DNA of 64,000 bases. It comes from Algoriphagus boritolerans DSM 17298 = JCM 18970 (lineage in GTDB: Bacteria > Bacteroidota > Bacteroidia > Cytophagales > Cyclobacteriaceae). Positions within the stretch are counted from its first letter, which is position 1; each line of letters starts with the position of its first letter. The notes beneath the pieces are model-generated. The model saw nothing but the letters and a program-made list of their open reading frames with translations, did not search any database and was not told where the DNA came from. Positions 50,592 to 57,485 of this stretch are shown piece by piece. The translations under genes and the position numbers were made by a program. The stretch lies in the NCBI RefSeq assembly GCF_900108085.1, contig NZ_FNVR01000004.1, positions 1 through 64,000 of the forward strand, in the 5' to 3' direction.

Positions 50592-51070
50592 TTCTCAATC
50601 CTTATTTTTTCAATCCACTCTTTCAGTCTTTTCTTCCCTCGCTCGTAATGCGTACGAACCGTCCCAATATGCAATTGCAGCACTTCCGAAGTTTGCTCCA
50701 AAGTCATGTCGTGATAGAACACCATCAGTAGGACTTCCTGCTGCATTTTCGGAAGGCGTTTGACCAATGCTTCGTAGTTAGTCTCATCAATTTCCGTATC
50801 CTCAAAGACCAACTCAAGTTGATTCTCAATGCCACTCCACTTTCCGGTTTTCCTCAATTCATCGATCGCAGTAAATCGGATGATCGAAAACAACCAGGTT
50901 TTTGCATTTCGGTCTTCCTTTAGCTTTGCCTGGCCTTCCAGAATCTTGAGATAGGCCACTTGCACCACATCCTTAGCCATTTCTCCATCAAACCCACAGC
51001 ATTGTCTCGCCCACAAATAGGCTTCTCGATGGTGCTGTCTGAGTAAAGTTTCGAGCTGGTTTCGGTTCAT
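50588..51070 (-). CDS. ECF RNA polymerase sigma factor
   Basis: A 160-residue sigma-70 family protein. Region 2 includes REAYLWARQCCGFDGEMAKDVVQVAYLKIL, and region 4 includes LPKMQQEVLLMVFYHDMTLEQTSEVL with the helix-turn-helix HIGTVRTHYERGKKRL. It heads a three-gene operon (sigma, membrane protein, LTxxQ/plug-like protein). An octamer array lies between it and the divergent xerD gene, starting about 60 bases from the sigma start codon. Confidence 0.9.
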   Translation of the reverse strand: MNRNQLETLLRQHHREAYLWARQCCGFDGEMAKDVVQVAYLKILEGQAKLKEDRNAKTWLFSIIRFTAIDELRKTGKWSGIENQLELVFEDTEIDETNYEALVKRLPKMQQEVLLMVFYHDMTLEQTSEVLQLHIGTVRTHYERGKKRLKEWIEKIRIEK

Positions 51071-51130
51071 TTACCCTACTTAATCGAATAAACAAGATAT
51101 TTATATGACACGGTCTTCAAAAAATATTGG

Positions 51131-51202
51131 AAAGTTGCAAAGTTGAAAGGTTGTAAGGTTGGGGCAACTTTGCAACTTTGCCACATTACAACTTTGCAAC
51201 TC
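51131..51202. repeat. Octamer array with inverted halves upstream of xerD
   Basis: Nine octamers run in perfect phase. Four follow the theme AA(A/G)GTTGn (51131, 51139, 51147, 51155) and five follow the complementary theme TnCAACTT (51163, 51171, 51179, 51187, 51195). The first half can therefore pair with the second into a long imperfect hairpin. The array ends four bases before the xerD ATG. The unit is close to the TTTnCAAC unit before rlmN. Confidence 0.8.
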
Positions 51203-51206
51203 CTCC

Positions 51207-52103
51207 ATGTGGCAGCAACTTATCCGTCAATTTCGCCATCACCTCAAGCTTGAGCGCTCGCTTAGCGAAAATTCAATTGAAGCTTATACCCGGGATGTGG
51301 AGAAGTTGGCAGCATTTGCAGAAAGGGAATTTGTAGGGAAAAGTCCCTTGGAACTGGAATTGGAGCACCTTCGCAGATTTGTCAATGCTTTGGCAGCATT
51401 GGAGATTTCGGCTTTTTCCCAAGCTCGAATTATCTCCGGTATCAAGGCTTTTTATCGTTTCCTGATGTATGAGGATAAAATCAAGGAAGATCCCGCCCAA
51501 CTCCTCGAAGCCCCAAAACTGGGACGAAAACTTCCCGACACGCTCAGTTTTCAGGAAATTGAGCTTTTACTGGAAGCCATACCACTTGGGGAATCCGAAG
51601 GTCATCGCAACCGGGCAATGCTGGAAATGCTTTACAGTTCCGGCTTACGGGTCAGTGAGCTTGTCGAACTGAAAAAGAGTCAAATTTTTACTGAAATCGG
51701 CTTTTTGAAGATTGTGGGAAAAGGCAACAAAGAGCGCTTGGTTCCGGTTGGAAAAGATGCGCTAAAGTATCTCAAAATCTACCAGGAAGAAGTTCGTGTG
51801 CACCAGACTCCGACAAGGGGTCATGAGGAATTTGTTTTCTTAAATCGTCGTGGGCAAAAACTTACTCGGGTGATGGTTTTTCTGATCATAAAAAAGACCG
51901 CAATTCAAGCCGGTATCAAAAAAAACATCAGCCCGCATACATTTCGACATTCCTTTGCGACGCACTTGATCGAAGGCGGAGCTGATCTGAGAGCTGTGCA
52001 GGAAATGTTGGGTCATGAAAGCATCACCACGACGGAGATCTACACGCATTTGGATCGGGATTACCTGAGGCAGGTGCTGACGGATTTTCACCCGAGAAAA
52101 TAG
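51207..52103 (+). CDS. xerD: Tyrosine recombinase XerD
   Basis: A 298-residue recombinase. The N-terminal SAM-like domain starts LIRQFRHHLKLERSLSENSIEAYTRDVEKL. The catalytic domain has the first arginine in YSSGLRVSELVEL, the H-x-x-R box in HTFRHSFATHL, the second histidine in LGHESITTTEIYTH and the nucleophilic tyrosine in the same segment. XerC/XerD resolve chromosome dimers at dif. The ATG at 51207 is chosen because 16 upstream codons only translate the octamer array. Confidence 0.93.
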   Translation: MWQQLIRQFRHHLKLERSLSENSIEAYTRDVEKLAAFAEREFVGKSPLELELEHLRRFVNALAALEISAFSQARIISGIKAFYRFLMYEDKIKEDPAQLLEAPKLGRKLPDTLSFQEIELLLEAIPLGESEGHRNRAMLEMLYSSGLRVSELVELKKSQIFTEIGFLKIVGKGNKERLVPVGKDALKYLKIYQEEVRVHQTPTRGHEEFVFLNRRGQKLTRVMVFLIIKKTAIQAGIKKNISPHTFRHSFATHLIEGGADLRAVQEMLGHESITTTEIYTHLDRDYLRQVLTDFHPRK

Positions 52104-52114
52104 TGGATTTCGGA

Positions 52115-52163
52115 CCTGCCTGGCTGCGGCAGAATTGGGATGCTTCGGCAGGCTCAGCACAAG
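52115..52163. repeat. Dispersed palindromic repeat overlapping the antitoxin end
   Basis: CCTGCC (52115-52120) pairs with GGCAGG (52147-52152). The segment 52141-52160 (TGCTTCGGCAGGCTCAGCAC) resembles the widespread dispersed repeat CTTCG(A/G)CAGGCTCAGCA seen in many Bacteroidota genomes. On the minus strand it supplies the last codons and the TGA stop of the YefM-like gene. Confidence 0.55.
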
Positions 52164-52402
52164 TTTCGGATTTCTGAATTTCCTGACTTTAATTTTTCAA
52201 TAGCAGCGTCCAATCTCCGCTCATTTTCTCTGGAAGAAAGCTCATGTTGGGTTGCTTGAAGAGAATTGTATTCTCTCTGAGACATGATAACAACGCCATT
52301 ATCTTTCCCTCGATTAATGATGAGCGTTTCAAAGTTTTGAGTGACACGATCAAAATAATTTTTGATGTCTTTTCTGAAGTCTGATAAGGTGGTTGTAATC
52401 AT
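52154..52402 (-). CDS. YefM/Phd-type antitoxin, orphan with an altered C-terminus
   Basis: An 82-residue protein starting MITTTLSDFRKDIKNYFDRV and containing ETLIINRGKDNGVVIMSQREYNSL, the conserved DNA-binding half of Phd/YefM antitoxins. The ATG at 52402 is chosen because the 29 extra upstream codons are not family-like. The C-terminus ends NLC, where the last codons and stop lie inside a dispersed repeat. No YoeB-like toxin follows, because the next DNA is that repeat and then the xerD end. It looks like an antitoxin that has lost its toxin and toxin-binding tail. Confidence 0.75.
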   Translation of the reverse strand: MITTTLSDFRKDIKNYFDRVTQNFETLIINRGKDNGVVIMSQREYNSLQATQHELSSRENERRLDAAIEKLKSGNSEIRNLC

Positions 52403-52529
52403 GAGGCAGTTGAGAACTGTAAAAATATATGTACATGGATGTGTAAAAAAAGTTTTGAAGAAATCCTTTTTCAAAGTTTTAAAAATCAAAATCTCCTAAT
52501 TTCGTCTTTTAATAACCAAATATAAAATA

Positions 52530-53168
52530 ATGAAAAAAGTTCTTTCTGCTCTTTTTGTATCCTTGTTTTTTGTTTCCTGCACTTCTTCCAAAATTTACAC
52601 TACACAGACCTGCATGGTCTGTTTGAATCCAACCGATGGAATTTTGGTGTTGCCTTTGGCCTGGGAGCCTAGTTTCCGTCAATTGAGTGTCTCTCAAAAA
52701 AATCAAATCGAACGACAAATCATCTCGTTGCTTCAGAATGAAGGATTCCATAAAGTCGAAGTCCTAGATCGACTGGACTATGAGCTACTAAAAGAAGGAA
52801 TCAAAGACTTAAATGATCCGGTGCAACGGGAAAAGCTTTCTTCAAAATTGGGATACAGCTACCTGATTGGGTTAACAATTGGACCTACCCGCGTGGGAGA
52901 AACTTGGGCTTACCAAACTCCTCAAGAAGCCTATGATTTGGCACCAGTCCCGGATATGGAAATCAGCTCGATACTTCGAATGGCTCTGATTTCAACTGAA
53001 ACAGGCCAAATCGAATCAGATTTTACCATCACCTCTACCAATTCAGGACTCACGACCAGTGATGAAGATGGGGGGCTGGATTATCAAAACTATGCCGAAC
53101 TCTTTGGGGTGATTCAGCATGGAGTCGCCAAAGGAATCAAAAATCTAGTCAATGGATGTAGTTGTTGA
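52530..53168 (+). CDS. Lipoprotein, function unknown
   Basis: A 212-residue protein with a lipoprotein signal (MKKVLSALFVSLFFVSC, Cys17). The mature region has an alternating helix/strand pattern with YSYLIGLTIGPTRVGETWAY and MEISSILRMALISTETGQIESDFTIT. This resembles the nucleotide-free outer-membrane assembly lipoproteins (LpoB/CsgG-like fold) in layout, but I recognise no clear family. Three cysteines (TCMVC near residue 33 and NGCSC at the end) are unusual. It is isolated, with a convergent M23 peptidase gene seven bases downstream. Confidence 0.6.
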   Translation: MKKVLSALFVSLFFVSCTSSKIYTTQTCMVCLNPTDGILVLPLAWEPSFRQLSVSQKNQIERQIISLLQNEGFHKVEVLDRLDYELLKEGIKDLNDPVQREKLSSKLGYSYLIGLTIGPTRVGETWAYQTPQEAYDLAPVPDMEISSILRMALISTETGQIESDFTITSTNSGLTTSDEDGGLDYQNYAELFGVIQHGVAKGIKNLVNGCSC

Positions 53169-53174
53169 GGAGAT

Positions 53175-53843
53175 CTACTTCAGTTCGAATCCCAGGATCA
53201 AATTTGGATCCGGACAATTTTCTCGATAAAAATCCAGCTCTTTCTCCGCTGCCACTCCGGGATAATCCCCCCAATGTTCGCCCAAATCCCACATCACTTG
53301 GAAGTGCAAGTGCGGAGGCCAATCGCCGTTTTCAGGAAATGGACCCACATGACACAGTAAATCACCTGCTTTGAATTCTTTCCCTGTTTGGAGGTTTGCC
53401 AGGTCTTTTTGGAACAGGTGTCCGTAAAGTGTGAAAATTTTTCTCTCCTCTAATGTATGCTCGAGGATAATCGTTGGACCATAATTTCCAAAACCGGCAT
53501 TGTTCTGAAAGCTGTGGATTTTTCCGTCCATCGGTGCAAAGACAGGCGCGCCGGCTTCTGTCCAGACATCCACACCTAGATGAATATTTCTGAAATCTGC
53601 ATCAGCTGTTGCAAAGACCTCACTTCGTCGGTAGATCGCTCTTTTTTCCAGATAGCCACCAATTCCGAATTTTTTGCTTTTATGCTTCAGCTGGTCAAAT
53701 ACAAACTGATCAAAATCTTCGGTATTTGAAAGATCGACCGTTTTCAATTCCTGATTTTTTTCCGTGAAATCAAGGATTAAGGTGTTTTTATCGTTTAATT
53801 TTTCTCCCATTATTGGGAAAAAGTCAAAGCCAGTCCAGATCAT
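53175..53843 (-). CDS. M23-family (LytM-like) metallopeptidase domain protein
   Basis: A 222-residue protein with the LytM/M23 core: HLGVDVWTEAGAPVFAPMDGKIHSF (first ligand H and D), YGHLFQKDL and HLHFQVMW (HxH ligand). It would cut peptide cross-links of the cell wall. No signal peptide is visible at the N-terminus, so it may use another route or act on another substrate. Start at 53843 is uncertain; an internal ATG at codon 12 (MGEKLNDKN) is an alternative. Confidence 0.85.
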   Translation of the reverse strand: MIWTGFDFFPIMGEKLNDKNTLILDFTEKNQELKTVDLSNTEDFDQFVFDQLKHKSKKFGIGGYLEKRAIYRRSEVFATADADFRNIHLGVDVWTEAGAPVFAPMDGKIHSFQNNAGFGNYGPTIILEHTLEERKIFTLYGHLFQKDLANLQTGKEFKAGDLLCHVGPFPENGDWPPHLHFQVMWDLGEHWGDYPGVAAEKELDFYRENCPDPNLILGFELK

Positions 53844-53887
53844 AGGATCAAAAGTATGAAATCAACTTTCAGTTTTGGCAAGGAATT

Positions 53888-53944
53888 TCCAAAATTCAAA
53901 AAGTCAAAGTCAGAAATCTAAAGTCAAAAATCTAAAAATTTAGC
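53888..53944 (+). repeat. Heptamer array upstream of carB
   Basis: About eight units of 6-8 bases follow the theme TC(T/A)AAA(A/G), for example TCTAAAG at 53917 and TCTAAAA at 53931. The TCTAAAA unit is identical to the last two units before the HdrB-like gene (13635-13648). No open frame or hairpin accounts for the pattern. Confidence 0.65.
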
Positions 53945-54034
53945 ACTTTTACGTTTTTGGACTTTTTCCGCTATTTATGCCTTTCAGTTAGCTGGAAACG
54001 CCTATTTTTAATTTTTTCGGTTCCGGTAATTCAG

Positions 54035-54075
54035 CTTTCTGACTTTATACTTCTGCTTTAAACTTTCTCCTTCGG
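54035..54075 (+). repeat. CTT-rich near-heptamer run in the carB upstream region
   Basis: Units beginning CTT follow each other at 6-8 base steps from 54035 to about 54075 (CTTTCTGA, then CTTTATA and others, last CTTCGG). The run ends ten bases before the -7-like box at 54086. It is less regular than the array at 53888. Confidence 0.4.
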
Positions 54076-54085
54076 ATAATTTTTC

Positions 54086-54093
54086 TAAATTTG
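54086..54093 (+). promoter_or_regulatory. -7-like promoter box of carB
   Basis: TAAATTTG matches TAnnTTTG. The -33 position (54063-54066, CTTT) is a poor match to TTTG. Its last three bases form the TTG that opens the longer carB frame, which supports the ATG at 54139 as the true start. Confidence 0.5.
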
Positions 54094-54138
54094 CGCCAAT
54101 TTGGACGTAAGCATTTTCTCTCTATATCCCACTTTATA

Positions 54139-56958
54139 ATGCCAAAAGACAATAGCATCAAACACATTCTCATCATCGGTTCGGGTCCCATTGTGATCGG
54201 TCAAGCTTGTGAATTTGACTATGCAGGCTCCCAAGCCGCCCGCTCTATTCGTGAAGAAGGTATCACTGTGACTCTGATTAACTCCAATCCGGCCACAATT
54301 ATGACTGATCCTGTCACGGCGGATAATGTGTACCTTCTTCCTTTAGATAAGAATTCCATCAAGAAAATTTTAACCGATCATCCTGATATTGATGCGGTCT
54401 TACCAACAATGGGTGGTCAGACGGCCTTAAATCTTGCCATTGACTGTGACAAAGCAGGCATTTGGGACAAATTTGGAGTAAAAATGATCGGTGTAGACAT
54501 CGCAGCGATCGACACGGCTGAAAACCGTGAAAAATTCAAAGCGCTGATGGAAAAAATCGGTATAGAAGTCTGCAAAGGCCATACAGCGACCTCTTTTCTA
54601 CAGGGAAAGGAAATTGCGCAAGAGATCGGATTTCCTTTGATTATCCGGGCTTCCTATACCCTTGGTGGTGCAGGGGGAGCATTTGTAGAAAAAGAAGAAG
54701 ATTTTGAGAAATACCTTGTGGCGGGCCTTCAAGCTTCTCCCGTTCATGAAGTGCTCATCGAGCAAAGCATCATGGGCTGGAAGGAATACGAGCTGGAGGT
54801 GATGCGGGATAATATCGGCAATATGATCGTGGTCTGCTCCATTGAAAATTTTGACCCCTGTGGAGTCCATACTGGAGATTCGATCACGGTCGCGCCTGCC
54901 TTGACGCTGCCTGATACCGTCTATCAGCAAATGAGAAATCACGCGATCAAGATGATGAACAGCATCGGGAATTTTGCCGGAGGGTGTAATGTGCAATTTG
55001 CCGTTAGCCCGGACAATCAGGTCATCATTGGAATCGAAATCAACCCGAGAGTATCCCGATCTTCCGCATTGGCTTCTAAGGCTACCGGATACCCAATCGC
55101 TAAAGTTGCCGCAAAACTAGCCATCGGATACAATCTGGATGAGCTGAGTAACTCAATCACTAAGACTACTTCTGCATTTTTTGAGCCGACGATCGATTAT
55201 GTAATTGTGAAGATTCCAAGATGGAACTTTGACAAATTCAAAGGCTCCGACCGCAAATTGGGATTGTCGATGAAGTCCGTAGGGGAAGTGATGGGCATCG
55301 GCAGAAACTTCCAAGAAGCGTTGCAAAAAGCCTGTCAATCCCTTGAAATCAAGAGAAATGGACTTGGAGCTGATGGAAAAGAGCTGAAAGATCAAGATCA
55401 GATTCTTTATTCCTTGGAAAATCCAAGTTGGAACAGGTTATTTCATATCTACGATGCCTTCAAGCTTGGTATCTCCTTCCGCACCATTCACGAACTGACT
55501 AAAATCGATAAGTGGTTCTTGAGACAAATCGAAGAGCTTGTTCACCTGGAAGGTGAAATCTCCAAATATAAAATCGATACCATCCCTTTTGAATTGATGG
55601 ATTTGGCTAAGAAAAAAGGCTACGCAGATCGTCAGATTGCCCACTTGGTAGACTGTCTCGAAAGCGAGGTATTCAACAAGCGCTATGAGGAAATGGGGAT
55701 CAAGCGTGTCTACAAGCTCGTAGATACTTGCGCTGCTGAGTTTGAAGCCAAAACGCCTTATTACTATTCCACTTTCGGAGATGAAAATGAATCCATAAGA
55801 TCGGAAAAGAAAAAGGTGGTCGTTTTGGGGTCAGGTCCAAATCGTGTCGGTCAAGGGATTGAGTTTGACTACTCATGTGTGCATGGGGTGTTGGCAGCAA
55901 AAGAGTGCGGCTACGAAACCATCATGATTAATTGTAATCCGGAGACAGTTTCCACAGACTTTGATGTTGCGGATAAACTTTATTTTGAACCTGTTTTCTG
56001 GGAACATATCTACGAGATCATTCTTCAGGAAAATCCGCTGGGTGTAATCGTTCAGCTGGGTGGTCAGACAGCCTTGAAACTGGCAGAAAAGCTGGATAAA
56101 TACGGGATAAAAATCATCGGTACAAGCTTCGAAGCTTTGGATTTGGCAGAGGACAGAGGAAGGTTCTCCACGCTTTTAAAGGATATTGGGATTCCATATC
56201 CGGAATTTGGTACCATTCACAATACCGATGAGGCACTTGAACTCTGCAAGACCATTGGTTTCCCGCTTTTGGTTCGTCCAAGCTACGTCTTAGGTGGTCA
56301 AGGAATGAAAATCGTGATCAATGAGAAGGAGCTGGAACAGCACGTGGTGAATGTTTTACGAGACATTCCGAATAATGAAATTCTGCTGGATCATTTCCTT
56401 GAGGGAGCGATCGAAGCGGAGGCAGATGCAATCTGTGACGGAGAAAAAGTGTACATCATCGGAATCATGCAGCACATTGAGCCTGCCGGTATTCATTCCG
56501 GGGATTCCTACGCAGTATTGCCTCCTTACAATTTGGGTGATCTGGTGATCCGTCAGATCGAAACTTATACACACAAGATTGCCCTTGCCCTGAAAACCGT
56601 TGGTTTGATCAATGTCCAATTTGCGATTAAAAACGATAAAGTATACATCATCGAGGCTAACCCAAGAGCTTCCCGAACTGTGCCGTTTATCTGCAAAGCG
56701 TACCGAGAACCTTATGTAAATTATGCCGTAAAGGTGATGCTAGGGGAGAAAAAGGTGACTGACTTTGAATTCAAACCCTTTAAGAAGGGGTATGCCATCA
56801 AGGAACCTGTCTTTTCTTTCCACAAATTCCCGAATGTAAACAAGGAACTCGGACCTGAAATGAAGTCCACCGGAGAAGCGATTTACTTTATCGATGACCT
56901 GATGGACGATTATTTTCTTAAAATATATGCAGAGCGAAATATCTACTTGAGTAGATGA
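54139..56958 (+). CDS. carB: Carbamoyl-phosphate synthase large subunit lacking the C-terminal regulatory domain
   Basis: A 939-residue synthetase making carbamoyl phosphate for arginine and pyrimidines. Two homologous ATP-grasp halves are visible: HILIIGSGPIVIGQACEFDYAG near residue 10 and VVVLGSGPNRVGQGIEFDYS near residue 558, each followed by an ATP-grasp core (LGGAGGAFVEKEEDF and LGGQGMKIVINEKEL). The protein ends about where the MGS-like allosteric domain (about 130 residues in E. coli) should begin, just after GPEMKSTGEAIYF. No sequence like the missing domain follows, so the short form seems native. carA is not adjacent. Confidence 0.95.
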   Translation: MPKDNSIKHILIIGSGPIVIGQACEFDYAGSQAARSIREEGITVTLINSNPATIMTDPVTADNVYLLPLDKNSIKKILTDHPDIDAVLPTMGGQTALNLAIDCDKAGIWDKFGVKMIGVDIAAIDTAENREKFKALMEKIGIEVCKGHTATSFLQGKEIAQEIGFPLIIRASYTLGGAGGAFVEKEEDFEKYLVAGLQASPVHEVLIEQSIMGWKEYELEVMRDNIGNMIVVCSIENFDPCGVHTGDSITVAPALTLPDTVYQQMRNHAIKMMNSIGNFAGGCNVQFAVSPDNQVIIGIEINPRVSRSSALASKATGYPIAKVAAKLAIGYNLDELSNSITKTTSAFFEPTIDYVIVKIPRWNFDKFKGSDRKLGLSMKSVGEVMGIGRNFQEALQKACQSLEIKRNGLGADGKELKDQDQILYSLENPSWNRLFHIYDAFKLGISFRTIHELTKIDKWFLRQIEELVHLEGEISKYKIDTIPFELMDLAKKKGYADRQIAHLVDCLESEVFNKRYEEMGIKRVYKLVDTCAAEFEAKTPYYYSTFGDENESIRSEKKKVVVLGSGPNRVGQGIEFDYSCVHGVLAAKECGYETIMINCNPETVSTDFDVADKLYFEPVFWEHIYEIILQENPLGVIVQLGGQTALKLAEKLDKYGIKIIGTSFEALDLAEDRGRFSTLLKDIGIPYPEFGTIHNTDEALELCKTIGFPLLVRPSYVLGGQGMKIVINEKELEQHVVNVLRDIPNNEILLDHFLEGAIEAEADAICDGEKVYIIGIMQHIEPAGIHSGDSYAVLPPYNLGDLVIRQIETYTHKIALALKTVGLINVQFAIKNDKVYIIEANPRASRTVPFICKAYREPYVNYAVKVMLGEKKVTDFEFKPFKKGYAIKEPVFSFHKFPNVNKELGPEMKSTGEAIYFIDDLMDDYFLKIYAERNIYLSR

Positions 56959-57009
56959 AATGCCCATGAGAATGGCTTCTCACACAGGGGGATAATTAAA
57001 TTGGGCATT
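56959..57009 (+). other. Two-level hairpin between carB and the DUF4834 gene
   Basis: AATGCCCA (56959-56966) pairs with TGGGCATT (57002-57009), and inside it GAGAA (56968-56972) pairs with TTCTC (56977-56981) around TGGC. The element starts right after the carB stop codon and ends 51 bases before the next ATG. No T-run follows, so it is not an ordinary terminator. Confidence 0.5.
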
Positions 57010-57058
57010 CCATCTGACCAAAAAAATCAAATTATAAACAGATGAAATCAAAAAATTA

Positions 57059-57325
57059 ATGGGTGGACTATTAAAATTTGTAATTATTCTTCTTGGGGTG
57101 GGTTGGCTTCTAGGTCAACTCATCCGCTATTTTCTACGGACCAAACTGGCCAAGTTTGCCAGGCAAGTGAATGAAGCAGCCATGGAGCAACAGCGCGCTC
57201 AGCAACAAGCTTCTCGTCCTAAGAATTCGGTTAATGTGGATTTTGTCCCTAGAGAGGAAATCGAAAAGCGTAAAAAAGATATCGAAGGCGGTGAATACGT
57301 TGATTACGAAGAAGTGAAGGAATAA
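57059..57325 (+). CDS. DUF4834-family small membrane protein
   Basis: An 88-residue protein with one N-terminal membrane helix (GLLKFVIILLGVGWLLGQLIRYF) and a charged cytoplasmic tail containing VNVDFVPREEIEKRKKDIEGGEYVDYEEVKE. The helix plus this tail match DUF4834. The function is unknown. It follows carB after a structured 100-base gap and ends at the terminator at 57415. Confidence 0.8.
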   Translation: MGGLLKFVIILLGVGWLLGQLIRYFLRTKLAKFARQVNEAAMEQQRAQQQASRPKNSVNVDFVPREEIEKRKKDIEGGEYVDYEEVKE

Positions 57326-57414
57326 TCCTTTACTTTTTTTGTTTCTAATTAACTTAAAATTATAGAATTTAAAGTAAAAGTGCCATTAGCGAAGTAGTCC
57401 TACCTTAAGATTCA

Positions 57415-57452
57415 TTAAATCTCTCTCTTGCTTAATTGAGATTTAATTTTTT
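57415..57452 (+). terminator. Terminator after the DUF4834 gene
   Basis: TTAAATCTC (57415-57423) pairs perfectly with GAGATTTAA (57438-57446) around a 14-base loop, followed by six T residues (57447-57452). Confidence 0.8.
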
Positions 57453-57485
57453 CAGTATTTTTACCAAAAATTAAGTTATTGACGA

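Noticed and set aside
51131..51202. CRISPR-like array
   Set aside because: Units are 8 bases with no spacers, and no cas genes are nearby. The same holds for the other arrays in the window.
52530..53168. CsgG/LpoB-type secretion or peptidoglycan-synthase activator
   Set aside because: The layout is suggestive, but I see no diagnostic motif, so the gene is reported only as a lipoprotein of unknown function.
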